Below are positions 1-6,746 of a stretch of DNA of 12,106 nt, one piece after another (position 1 is the stretch's first letter; each line of letters starts with the position of its first letter). The stretch comes from Actinomycetes bacterium (GTDB lineage Bacteria > Actinomycetota > Actinomycetes > Mycobacteriales > Mycobacteriaceae): assembly GCA_023416315.1 (NCBI GenBank), contig JAEZIA010000135.1:1-12106 (forward strand), read 5' to 3'. The position numbers and the translations under genes are program-made. The notes below the pieces were generated by a model. It was not told the origin of the DNA, did no database searches, and saw only the letters and a list, made by a program, of their open reading frames with translations.

Positions 1-1
1 G

Positions 2-2095
2 TTAGTTGTCGATTACGCGTTCCGCGGCGTCGGCGACGGCTTCGGCGGTGAATCCGAACTCGCGGAACAGGGTCTTGTCGTCGGCCGATTCGCCGTAGTG
101 CTCGATCGAGATGATCTCGCCGGTGTCGCCGACGAACCGGTACCAGCTCTGCGCCACACCGGCTTCCACCGCGACCCGAGCCGAGACGTCGGGCGGCAGC
201 ACGCTGTCGCGATACTCCTGGGGCTGGGAGTTGAACCACTCGACGCACGGCATCGACACCACGTAGGCACGGATGTCCTTGGCCGCCAGCAGCTTCTGCG
301 CCTCGACGGCCAACTGCAGCTCGGAGCCGGTGGCGATGATGATGACGTCGGCGTCGTCGGCCGGGTTGCCGCCGCCCAGCACGTAGCCGCCCCGTTCGAC
401 GCCCTCGGCGCTGGTGCCCTCAAGAACAGGGATGCCCTGACGGGTCAGGATGAAACCGACCGGGCCGCTGCCGTTGCCCCGCGCGACGATGCTGCGCCAG
501 GCGTAGGCGGTCTCGTTCGGATCGCCCGGACGGACCACCGAGAGCTTCGGGATCGCCCGCAGCGCGGCCAGATGCTCGATCGGCTGGTGGGTGGGGCCGT
601 CCTCGCCGAGACCGATCGAGTCGTGCGTCCAGATGTAGATGGTGTCGATGTCCATCAGCGAGGCCAGGCGCACCGAGGCCCGCATGTAGTCCGAGAACTG
701 CAGGAACGTGCCGCCGAACGCGCGGGTCGGCCCATGCAGGACGATGCCGGACAGGATCGCGCCCATCGCGTGCTCGCGGATGCCGAAGTGCAGCACCCGG
801 CCGTACCAGTCGGCGGTGAAGTCGTCGGTGGAGATCGATGGCGGTCCGAACGACTTGACACCCTTGATCGTGGTGTTGTTGCTGCCGGCGAGATCGGCTG
901 AGCCGCCCCACAATTCGGGCAGCTTGGGGGCGACGTCGTTGAGCACCTGGCCGAATGCGGCGCGGGTGGCGACGGCCTTGGAGCCGGGCTCCCAATACGT
1001 CAGGTCGGCATCCCAGCCGTCGGGCAGTTCCTGGGCGAGCAGCCGGTCCAGCAGGGCCTTGCGCTCGGGCTCGCGCTGGGCCCACGCGTCGAACTCGCCC
1101 TGCCACTTCTCGTGCGCTTCGCGGCCGCGGTCGACGAGCTTGCGGGTGTGCGCGATGACCTCGTCGTGCACCTCGAACTTCTTGTCCGGATCGAACCCGA
1201 GGACCTTCTTGGTGGCGGCCACCTCGTCGTCACCGAGCGCGGAGCCGTGCACGCCGCCGGTGTTCATCTTGGTCGGCGCCGGATAGCCGATGATCGTGCG
1301 GACCGAGATGAACGACGGCTTGTCGGTGACCTTCTTGGCCTCGGCGATGGCTTCTTCGATTCCGACGACGTTCTCGCCGCCCTCGACCTCCTGCACGTGC
1401 CAGCCGTAGGCGCGGTAGCGGGCGGCCACGTCCTCGCTCAAGGCGATGTCGGTGTCGTGCTCGATCGAGATGTGGTTCTTGTCGTAGAAGACGATGAGGT
1501 TGCCCAGCTGCTGGGTGCCCGCCAGGGACGACGCCTCGCTGGTGATGCCCTCTTCGATGTCACCGTCGGAGGCGATCACGTAGATGTAGTGGTCGAACGG
1601 GCTGGTGCCGGCCGGGGCGTCGGGGTCGAACAGGCCACGTTCGTAGCGCGCGGCCATCGCCATGCCGACCGCGGAGGCCAGGCCCTGACCCAGCGGCCCG
1701 GTGGTGATCTCCACGCCCTTGGTGTGGCGGAACTCCGGGTGCCCGGGGGTCTTGGAGCCCCAGGTGCGCAGCGACTCGATGTCGGAGAGCTCCAGACCGA
1801 AACCGCCCAGGTACAGCTGCAGGTACAGCGTCAGGCTGCTGTGCCCGCAGGACAGGATGAACCGGTCCCGGCCCAGCCAGTGCGTGTCGCTCGGATCGTG
1901 CCGCATCACCCGCTGGAACAGCGTGTAAGCCAGCGGCGCCAGGCTCATCGCCGTGCCCGGGTGCCCGTTGCCCACCTTCTGCACCGCGTCGGCAGCCAGT
2001 ACCCGCACGGTATCGACGGCCTTGGAGTCGACTGGGGTCCAGTCGTCGGGGTGGTGGGGTTGGGTCAGCGTGGCGATCTCTTCGACAGTGGTCAC
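2..2095 (-). CDS. tkt: Transketolase
   Basis: Thiamine-diphosphate enzyme of the non-oxidative pentose phosphate pathway; it moves two-carbon ketol units between sugar phosphates in the cytoplasm. The 697-residue product matches the length I recall for mycobacterial Tkt (about 700). Visible landmarks are the N-terminal GNGHPG segment, the cofactor/metal-binding SDGDIEEG stretch followed by NLIVFYDKN, and the REHAMG motif whose glutamate (about residue 441) corresponds to the catalytic Glu of transketolases. The reading frame extends upstream to a GTG at 2143, but I chose the GTG at 2095: an AGGAG ribosome site (2103-2107) lies 7 nt before it and the protein then begins MTTVEEI, as in other mycobacteria. 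Divergent from ctaB. The TAA stop is inside the window, so the gene is complete. Very sure. Confidence 0.97.
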   Translation of the reverse strand: MTTVEEIATLTQPHHPDDWTPVDSKAVDTVRVLAADAVQKVGNGHPGTAMSLAPLAYTLFQRVMRHDPSDTHWLGRDRFILSCGHSSLTLYLQLYLGGFGLELSDIESLRTWGSKTPGHPEFRHTKGVEITTGPLGQGLASAVGMAMAARYERGLFDPDAPAGTSPFDHYIYVIASDGDIEEGITSEASSLAGTQQLGNLIVFYDKNHISIEHDTDIALSEDVAARYRAYGWHVQEVEGGENVVGIEEAIAEAKKVTDKPSFISVRTIIGYPAPTKMNTGGVHGSALGDDEVAATKKVLGFDPDKKFEVHDEVIAHTRKLVDRGREAHEKWQGEFDAWAQREPERKALLDRLLAQELPDGWDADLTYWEPGSKAVATRAAFGQVLNDVAPKLPELWGGSADLAGSNNTTIKGVKSFGPPSISTDDFTADWYGRVLHFGIREHAMGAILSGIVLHGPTRAFGGTFLQFSDYMRASVRLASLMDIDTIYIWTHDSIGLGEDGPTHQPIEHLAALRAIPKLSVVRPGDPNETAYAWRSIVARGNGSGPVGFILTRQGIPVLEGTSAEGVERGGYVLGGGNPADDADVIIIATGSELQLAVEAQKLLAAKDIRAYVVSMPCVEWFNSQPQEYRDSVLPPDVSARVAVEAGVAQSWYRFVGDTGEIISIEHYGESADDKTLFREFGFTAEAVADAAERVIDN

Positions 2096-2282
2096 AAACT
2101 CGCTCCTGGCGTGATCAAAAAGGCCTGGGGTGGTCCTCTTCACCCTAGTGCCGGTTGGTCGGTGGCTGCATAGCGCTGTGTCTGCCCGATGAAATCGCGG
2201 TGAAACGACCCGTCGGTGCCGACCCGCTTCCGTGGCCGACTACCATCTGTCGTAGTAGATCGTCGGGTCAGGAGTCAGTTGC
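2096..2282. promoter_or_regulatory. tkt/ctaB divergent intergenic region
   Basis: Longest gene-free stretch of the window (187 bp). For tkt, a TAGGGT hexamer on the minus strand (2147-2142) is a possible -10 and would give a leader of about 40 nt containing the AGGAG site. For ctaB, TACCAT (2241-2246) is a possible -10 and would give a leader of about 30 nt. Neither has a convincing -35. A short perfect palindrome, GTCGG-TG-CCGAC (2212-2223), lies between them; its meaning is unknown. No small ORF or RNA gene is apparent. The promoter calls are weak guesses from the TANNNT pattern of mycobacterial sigma-A promoters. Confidence 0.35.
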
Positions 2283-3209
2283 GTGAGAGTTCGTGAAGTG
2301 CACCTCGTTGACGGGGCGCCGAACCGGTTCCGCGACAAGGTCCTCGGCTACCTCGCCCTGACCAAGCCCCGGGTCATCGAGCTGCTGCTCGTCACCACGA
2401 TCCCGGCCATGCTGCTCGCCGGCCGCGGCACCGTCGACCTGCCCCTGATCTTCAACACCCTGTTCGGTGGTCTGCTGGCCGCCGCGGGCGCCAACACGCT
2501 GAACTGCGTGGCCGACGCCGACATCGACAAGGTGATGAAACGCACCGAGCGGCGGCCACTGGCCCGGGCGACGGTGCCGCGCAGCCACGCGCTGGTGTTC
2601 GGCCTGACGCTGTCGGTCGGGTCGTTCTTCTGGCTGTGGTGGACCACCAACCTGCTCTCCGCGCACCTGGCCGCCGCGACGATCGCGTTCTACGTGCTCG
2701 TCTACACCCTGCTGCTCAAGCGCCGCACCTCCCAGAACGTGGTGTGGGGCGGGGCCGCCGGCTGCATGCCGGTGATGATCGGCTGGTCGGCGGTGACCGA
2801 CACGATCGGCTGGCAGGCGCTGGTGATGTTCGCGATCATCTTCTTCTGGACGCCGCCGCACACCTGGGCGCTGGCGATGAAGTACAAGGACGACTACGCC
2901 GCCGCCGGGGTGCCGATGCTGCCGGTGGTGGCCACCGAACTCCAGGTCACCAAGCAGATCCTGATCTACACCTGGCTGACCGTGATCGCGACGTTGGCGC
3001 TCGCTCCCGCCGCGGGCTGGCTGTACGGCTCGGTGGCGGCGCTGGCCGGCGCCTGGTTCCTGATCATGGCGCATCGCCTGCACGCCGGTGTGCGCCGCGG
3101 CAACCCGGTCAAGCCGCTGCGGCTGTTCCTGCAGTCGAACAACTACCTGGCGCTGGTCTTCGTCGCGCTGGCCGTGGATTCGGTGCTGGCGCTGCCGACG
3201 CTGTTTTAG
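2283..3209 (+). CDS. ctaB: Protoheme IX farnesyltransferase (heme O synthase)
   Basis: Integral membrane prenyltransferase of the UbiA family. It adds a farnesyl group to heme B to make heme O, the step before CtaA on the way to heme A of the aa3 cytochrome c oxidase. The 308-residue protein has the first Asp-rich motif N74-x3-D78-x3-D82 followed by RTERRPLA (87-94), and the second motif region with WTPPH (189-193) and KDDYAAAG (202-209), which bind the Mg-diphosphate. Hydrophobic segments between these are consistent with the multi-helix UbiA fold. Start is GTG with AGGAG (2270-2274) 8 nt upstream. Its TAG stop shares bases with the stop of the convergent qor. The partner gene ctaA lies about 2 kb downstream on the other strand. 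Confidence 0.96.
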   Translation: MRVREVHLVDGAPNRFRDKVLGYLALTKPRVIELLLVTTIPAMLLAGRGTVDLPLIFNTLFGGLLAAAGANTLNCVADADIDKVMKRTERRPLARATVPRSHALVFGLTLSVGSFFWLWWTTNLLSAHLAAATIAFYVLVYTLLLKRRTSQNVVWGGAAGCMPVMIGWSAVTDTIGWQALVMFAIIFFWTPPHTWALAMKYKDDYAAAGVPMLPVVATELQVTKQILIYTWLTVIATLALAPAAGWLYGSVAALAGAWFLIMAHRLHAGVRRGNPVKPLRLFLQSNNYLALVFVALAVDSVLALPTLF

Positions 3210-3215
3210 GGCAGC
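3191..3215. terminator. Possible bidirectional hairpin terminator at the ctaB/qor stops
   Basis: Perfect 6-bp stem GCTGCC (3191-3196) with GGCAGC (3210-3215) around a 13-nt loop that contains both stop codons. There is no downstream T-run on either strand, which is common for proposed mycobacterial terminators but makes the call weak. It is the only inverted repeat of this kind I see at this convergent junction. Confidence 0.3.
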
Positions 3216-4180
3216 AGCACGATCGAGCCCGTGGTCTTGCGGCCCTGCAGATCGCGGTGCGCCCGCTCCGCCTCCGCCAGCGGGTAGTGTCCGCCGACGG
3301 TGATCGTGATCGACCCGTCGGCGATCGCATTCAACAGTTCGCCCGCGCGCCAGGCGAACTCATCCGGCGTGCGGGTGAAGTGCGCGAGGTTGGGCCGGGT
3401 CAGGAACACCGAGCCGGCGGCATTGAGCCGCTGCGGGTCCACCGGTGGGACCGGTCCGCTGGACGCGCCGAACAGCGCCAGGGTGCCGCGGACCGCCAGG
3501 CTGGCCAGGCTGGCGTCGAACGTGGTCTTGCCGACGCCGTCGTAGACGGCGGCGACACCGTGGCCGTTGGTCAACTCGCGGATCTTGGCGGCGAACTCGC
3601 CGGGCTCGTCGGGGTAGTCGAGCACCTCGACCGCGCCCGCCTGCCGGGACAGTTCGGCCTTCTCCGGGCTGGATGCGGTGGTGATCACCCGCGCGCCGAG
3701 GCTGGTGGCCCACTGGGTCAGGATCAACCCGACCCCGCCCGCGCCGGCATGCACGAGCACGAAGTCACGCGGCTGCACCGCGTACACCGACTTGATCAGG
3801 TAGTGCGCCGTCATGCCCTTCAACAACGCCGACGCGACCGCGTCGGACTGCACCGAATCCGGCACGTAGGCGACGAAATCTGCTGGCGCGGTGCAGAATT
3901 CGGCGTAGGCGCCGGATGCCACCGCGGTCACGACCCGGTCGCCGGGTTTGATGGCGGCGACGTCGTCGCCGACCGCGGCGATCGTGCCGCACACCTCGGT
4001 GCCCAGCACGAAGGGCACCTCCCGCGGGTAGAGGCCGGACCGGAAATAGGTGTCGATGTAGTTGACGCCGATCGCGTCCGCCTCGATCAACACCTCGCCT
4101 GGGCCGGGGGCGGGTCGTGGCTTCTCGACGTAGTTGAGGACCTCGGGGCCGCCCGTCTCGGCGATTTCGATTGCGTGCAT
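3206..4180 (-). CDS. qor: Quinone oxidoreductase-like (zinc-independent MDR family, NADPH dependent)
   Basis: 324-residue medium-chain dehydrogenase/reductase of the quinone reductase (QOR) type, expected to reduce quinones or reactive carbonyls with NADPH in the cytoplasm; the true substrate is not evident. The N-terminal GroES-like half carries [13 protein letters not shown] (40-52), typical of QORs, and lacks the Cys/His zinc ligands of alcohol dehydrogenases. The nucleotide-binding half starts with [11 protein letters not shown] (141-151). The frame stays open far upstream to 4669, but that part runs antisense to the neighbouring gene; the ATG at 4180 gives the family N-terminus MHAIEI. 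No good ribosome site precedes it (only GGGGA 10 nt away), and a leaderless start is possible. Ends by overlapping ctaB by 4 bp. Confidence 0.9.
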   Translation of the reverse strand: MHAIEIAETGGPEVLNYVEKPRPAPGPGEVLIEADAIGVNYIDTYFRSGLYPREVPFVLGTEVCGTIAAVGDDVAAIKPGDRVVTAVASGAYAEFCTAPADFVAYVPDSVQSDAVASALLKGMTAHYLIKSVYAVQPRDFVLVHAGAGGVGLILTQWATSLGARVITTASSPEKAELSRQAGAVEVLDYPDEPGEFAAKIRELTNGHGVAAVYDGVGKTTFDASLASLAVRGTLALFGASSGPVPPVDPQRLNAAGSVFLTRPNLAHFTRTPDEFAWRAGELLNAIADGSITITVGGHYPLAEAERAHRDLQGRKTTGSIVLLP

Positions 4181-4198
4181 CTCACTATCATCCCCGGT
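4181..4198. promoter_or_regulatory. Putative bidirectional leaderless promoter between qor and the ATP-grasp gene
   Basis: Only 18 bp separate the two divergent start codons. On the plus strand TATCAT (4186-4191) is followed by 7 nt and the GTG at 4199. On the minus strand GATGAT (4192-4187) is followed by 6 nt and the ATG at 4180. The two -10-like hexamers overlap almost completely, and each places the expected transcription start on the first base of its gene. No clear -35 is visible on either side. The spacing fits the mycobacterial leaderless arrangement; the promoter itself is inferred, not shown. Confidence 0.55.
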
Positions 4199-5149
4199 GT
4201 GAGCGCCCGCCCGAATCTGGCACGTCCCGACGTCTTCCATCCGAGCATCGTGCTGGCCGGATGTCCCCAACTCGTGGAGGGCGACGGCGATGACGACGGG
4301 CTGATCGACGCGCTGCGCCGCCGCGGGTTGCACGCCCGCTGGCTGTCCTGGGACGACCCGCAGACCGAGGCCGCCGACCTGGTGATTCTGCGGGCCGCGT
4401 GGGATTACGCCGAACGCCGCGAAGAATTCCTGGCCTGGACCACGCGGGTGCCCCAGCTGCTGAACGCGCCCGCCGTGGTGGCCTGGAACAGCGACAAGCG
4501 CTACCTGCAGGACCTGGCCGACGCCGGGGTGCCTACGGTCGCGTCGTACTTCTTCGAGCCGGGGGAGAAGGTGCACCTGCCCACGGGCGAGCTGGTGGTC
4601 AAGCCCGCGATCGGCGCGGGGTCGATCGACACCGCCCGCTTCGTGCACCCCGCCGCCGCGCGCGCGCACGTCGCCGCGCTGCAGAACAGCGGACGCACCG
4701 CGCTGGTCCAGCCGTACGACGCCCGCGTCGAACAGGGCGAGACCGCGCTGGTGTTCCTCGGCGGGCGGCAGTCACACGCCTTCACCAAGGGGCCGATGCT
4801 GCCGCCGGAGGGGGAGCTGCCCGCACTCGACGAGTCGGGTACCTACGCCGAGGAGAAGCTGGCCCCGGCCGATCCCGACGTCGAGATGTGGGATGTCGCC
4901 GCCGCCGCGCTGGCCGCCGCTGCCGGGCACCTCGGCATCGAGACCAGCGAATTGCTGTACGCCCGGGTCGATCTCATCGGCGACGCGCGCGACCCGTTGC
5001 TGCTGGAACTCGAACTCGTCGAGCCGTCCCTGGGCTGGCGGCAACTCGATCAGCAGACCCGCGAACTGCAGCAGCGCGCGTTCGCCGTCGAAGTCGAATC
5101 AGCCCTCGAGCGTCTTGGGCTCGGTCCGCTGTCGCATCGACGCCCATAG
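4199..5149 (+). CDS. ATP-grasp superfamily ligase (RimK/glutathione synthetase-like), Rv1455-type
   Basis: 316-residue protein with an ATP-grasp fold: an N-terminal region with the family-like ILRAAWDY (63-70), an ATP-binding segment VVKPAIGAGSIDTARF (133-148), QPYDARVEQGE (171-181) and a metal/ATP-binding end YARVDL (254-259) plus LELELVEPSLGW (269-280). ATP-grasp enzymes join a carboxylate to an amine or similar nucleophile through an acyl-phosphate; the substrate cannot be read from the sequence. It is soluble, with no signal peptide or membrane segment. The frame is open upstream across the antisense of qor, but GTG 4199 is chosen because it follows TATCAT by 7 nt and matches the synteny with M. 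tuberculosis Rv1455. No Shine-Dalgarno is present. The last 51 bp overlap the end of ctaA on the other strand. Confidence 0.82.
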   Translation: MSARPNLARPDVFHPSIVLAGCPQLVEGDGDDDGLIDALRRRGLHARWLSWDDPQTEAADLVILRAAWDYAERREEFLAWTTRVPQLLNAPAVVAWNSDKRYLQDLADAGVPTVASYFFEPGEKVHLPTGELVVKPAIGAGSIDTARFVHPAAARAHVAALQNSGRTALVQPYDARVEQGETALVFLGGRQSHAFTKGPMLPPEGELPALDESGTYAEEKLAPADPDVEMWDVAAAALAAAAGHLGIETSELLYARVDLIGDARDPLLLELELVEPSLGWRQLDQQTRELQQRAFAVEVESALERLGLGPLSHRRP

Positions 5150-6046
5150 CGCGGCGGTGGCCGCGGTGCAGGCCGCCGCGCCCGCGACGTGCAGCGCCAC
5201 CAGCGCGGCGGGCACCCCGGTGAAGAACTGCACCGCGCCGATCAACCCCTGGGCCAGCACCAGGCCGACCAGTACGGCCAGCCGCTTCATAATCGACCGC
5301 GGCGCGAACACCGCCTGAAGGCCGGCCGCCAACCCGACCAGCAGCGCCAGGTAGGCGATCAGCAGCGTCGAGTGCATGTGCACCAGCGTGAGGATCTCCA
5401 CCTCGAGGCGAGGCACGGTGCGCTGCGGGCTCTTGTCGCCGGCGTGCGGGCCGGCCGCGGTCACCAGGGTTCCGGTGACCAGCGTCGCGGCCAAGGTCAG
5501 GCCGCCGAGCGCGGTGAGGTGGCGCAGCGGCTTGGGTACCAGCGCGGTGGGGATGCCTTCGTCGGGCTCGCCGACCTTGACGTAGAGCAGCGTCGCGAGC
5601 CACACCATCGCCATCGAGGCGAGCAGGTGGATGGCCACCGTCCACCAGGCCAGGCCGGTCAGCACGGTGATGCCGCCGAGCACGGCCTGCACCACCGTCG
5701 ACGCCGGCATCAGCCAGGCGTAGACCAGCACCTCGCGGCGGCGCCGGGCCCGGGTCACGGCCAGTACCGCCAGGATCGCGGTGAGTACGACGAGGAAGGT
5801 GATCATCCGGTTGCCGAACTCGACAGCCTGATGGATGCCGGGCACCTCGGCGTGCGGGACCGGGACGAAGCTCCCGGGGAAGCACTGCGGCCAGGTCGGG
5901 CAACCAAGACCGGACGCGGTCACCCGGACGATCGCACCGGTGACGGCGATGCCGCCCTGGGTGAGGATGACCGCGGCGGCGATGATTCGCTGGACGCGCA
6001 GGCTCGGCAGCGGAAGCAGATCCACCAGCCGCAGGAAAAACCGCAC
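5099..6046 (-). CDS. ctaA: Heme A synthase (COX15/CtaA family)
   Basis: Membrane enzyme that oxidises the C8 methyl of heme O to give heme A for the aa3 oxidase, acting after CtaB. The 315-residue protein has about eight hydrophobic segments. Family landmarks seen are VTASGLGCPTWPQC with the paired cysteines C49 and C55 in the first outer loop, HQAVEFGNR with H72 and E76, and further intramembrane histidines H140, H223/H225 and H286 that match the heme ligand positions of CtaA. The GTG at 6046 is the only sensible start, because an in-frame TAG lies 24 nt upstream; there is no ribosome site, but a TACGAT -10 sits 6 nt before the GTG. It lies 20 bp after the tetR stop, on the same strand. It probably has its own promoter; some read-through from tetR is possible. 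Confidence 0.95.
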   Translation of the reverse strand: MRFFLRLVDLLPLPSLRVQRIIAAAVILTQGGIAVTGAIVRVTASGLGCPTWPQCFPGSFVPVPHAEVPGIHQAVEFGNRMITFLVVLTAILAVLAVTRARRRREVLVYAWLMPASTVVQAVLGGITVLTGLAWWTVAIHLLASMAMVWLATLLYVKVGEPDEGIPTALVPKPLRHLTALGGLTLAATLVTGTLVTAAGPHAGDKSPQRTVPRLEVEILTLVHMHSTLLIAYLALLVGLAAGLQAVFAPRSIMKRLAVLVGLVLAQGLIGAVQFFTGVPAALVALHVAGAAACTAATAALWASMRQRTEPKTLEG

Positions 6047-6052
6047 GGCCCG

Positions 6053-6058
6053 ATCGTA
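6053..6058 (-). promoter_or_regulatory. -10 element for leaderless ctaA
   Basis: TACGAT on the minus strand, separated by 6 nt (CGGGCC) from the GTG of ctaA, so transcription would begin on the start codon. It lies in the 20-bp gap after the tetR stop. No -35 was recognised. Inference from the TANNNT-N6/7-RTG pattern of leaderless mycobacterial genes. Confidence 0.5.
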
Positions 6059-6066
6059 GAGGACGA

Positions 6067-6657
6067 TTAACTACGTCCCGTAGTAGGGACCGGCGGCGCG
6101 ACGAACGGAACCAGCACCTCGTCGACCAGACGCAGCACGAGCGCGTCGTCGATCGGGTCGCCGGTGACCAGCAGGCGATGCCACAACACGCTCTGGCCCA
6201 GCTCACGGGCGATGTCCACGGGGACGTCGGCGCGGACGTCGCCGCGGGCGATCCCGCGCGCCAGCAGCGCCGCCATCTCGTCCTTGCGCCAGCCGATGAC
6301 TTCGTCCCGGAAGGCGGTCGCCAGCTCGGCGTCGTCGGCCATCGCGGCCACGATTGCTCGAATGGCCGCGGCCCCCCGGCCGCTGAACAGCGCGGTCCAG
6401 CCGCGCAGGATCGCCAGCATGTCCGTCCGGTAGCTACCGGTGTCCTCGTGCGGGATCGCCAGTGTGGCGGTCTCCAACAGGGTGGCGCGCAGCAGTGCGG
6501 AGCGGTCCGGCCAGCGCCGATAGAGGACCGGCTTGCTGGTGCCGGCCGCGGCGGCGACCGCCTCCATGGTCACCGCGCCGGCACCGCCGCTGACCAGCAG
6601 ATCCCACACCGCGGCGCGAATCGCCGCCTCGAGTTCGGCACCGCGCCGACGCCGCAT
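6067..6657 (-). CDS. TetR/AcrR family transcriptional regulator
   Basis: 196-residue one-component repressor candidate. The N-terminal DNA-binding domain shows TMEAVAAAAGTSKPVLYRRW (30-49), the typical TetR helix-turn-helix followed by the YRRWPDRSALL end. The C-terminal ligand-binding part is alpha-helical in character and unspecific (TetR_C-like). The frame opens at a TTG at 6672, but the ATG at 6657 has GGAGG (6664-6668) 6 nt upstream and is preferred. Divergent from the DAPG-hydrolase-like gene over an 89-bp spacer with twin operator-like sites, so it most likely represses itself and that gene, with a small molecule related to the hydrolase substrate as a plausible inducer. I do not recall a counterpart at this place in M. 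tuberculosis. Confidence 0.9.
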   Translation of the reverse strand: MRRRRGAELEAAIRAAVWDLLVSGGAGAVTMEAVAAAAGTSKPVLYRRWPDRSALLRATLLETATLAIPHEDTGSYRTDMLAILRGWTALFSGRGAAAIRAIVAAMADDAELATAFRDEVIGWRKDEMAALLARGIARGDVRADVPVDIARELGQSVLWHRLLVTGDPIDDALVLRLVDEVLVPFVAPPVPTTGRS

Positions 6658-6669
6658 CGCCCACCTCCA

Positions 6670-6693
6670 CAAAGAAACTCTTGCGTATCTAAA
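6670..6693. promoter_or_regulatory. Putative TetR operator O1 (tetR-proximal)
   Basis: Contains AAGAAAC-N5-CGTATCTAA (6672-6692), matching the second site at 6716-6736 in all 16 non-spacer bases. As an inverted repeat it is less regular than O2 (left half CAAAGAAACT, about 6 of 10 matches to the complement of the ideal right half). It starts just beyond the tetR ribosome site and covers the TTGCGT that could be the -35 of the hydrolase gene. A regulator bound here could block both genes. Confidence 0.6.
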
Positions 6694-6709
6694 GCCGAGA
6701 GCATAGCGT
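6681..6709 (+). promoter_or_regulatory. Promoter of the DAPG-hydrolase-like gene
   Basis: TTGCGT (6681-6686), 17-nt spacer, TAGCGT (6704-6709); the expected start near 6716 gives a leader of about 30 nt containing the AAGGAG ribosome site (6735-6740). The -35 lies in operator O1 and the start site in operator O2. This is the best -35/-10 pair seen in the window. Confidence 0.5.
6700..6705 (-). promoter_or_regulatory. -10 element of the tetR gene
   Basis: TATGCT on the minus strand, partly overlapping the plus-strand TAGCGT, placing a start near 6693 at the edge of operator O1. No clear -35; the expected position falls in operator O2 (near 6723-6728). Confidence 0.4.
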
Positions 6710-6713
6710 CAAT

Positions 6714-6737
6714 CTAAGAAACGCACACGTATCTAAG
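6714..6737. promoter_or_regulatory. Putative TetR operator O2 (hydrolase-proximal)
   Basis: Imperfect palindrome: left half CTAAGAAACG (6714-6723), 4-nt centre CACA, right half CGTATCTAAG (6728-6737); 8 of 10 positions pair. Its right end overlaps the AAGGAG ribosome site of the downstream gene. It repeats the O1 core exactly 44 bp away in the same orientation. The 24-bp size and two-fold symmetry suit a TetR dimer or pair of dimers. Confidence 0.62.
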
Positions 6738-6746
6738 GAGTGGAGA

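Noticed and set aside
2096..2143. Longer tkt reading (713 residues from GTG 2143)
   Set aside because: AGGAG 7 nt before GTG 2095 and the family N-terminus MTTVEEI favour the shorter form; the upstream GTG overlaps a possible -10.
1112..2173. 353-codon open frame antisense to tkt
   Set aside because: Low-complexity Arg/Gly/Val/Asp-rich translation with no domain; mirrors tkt codon bias.
2636..5149. Very long plus-strand open frame (837 codons)
   Set aside because: Its first part is an off-frame reading of ctaB and its middle is antisense to qor; only the last 316 codons from GTG 4199 look like a real protein. The length is a product of high GC.
6071..6083. CTACG-TCC-CGTAG inverted repeat
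   Set aside because: Lies within the last codons of tetR, is short, has no partner copy and no T-run; probably chance.
6658..6672. TTG 6672 as the tetR start
   Set aside because: It would place the strong GGAGG ribosome site inside the gene; ATG 6657 has ideal spacing.
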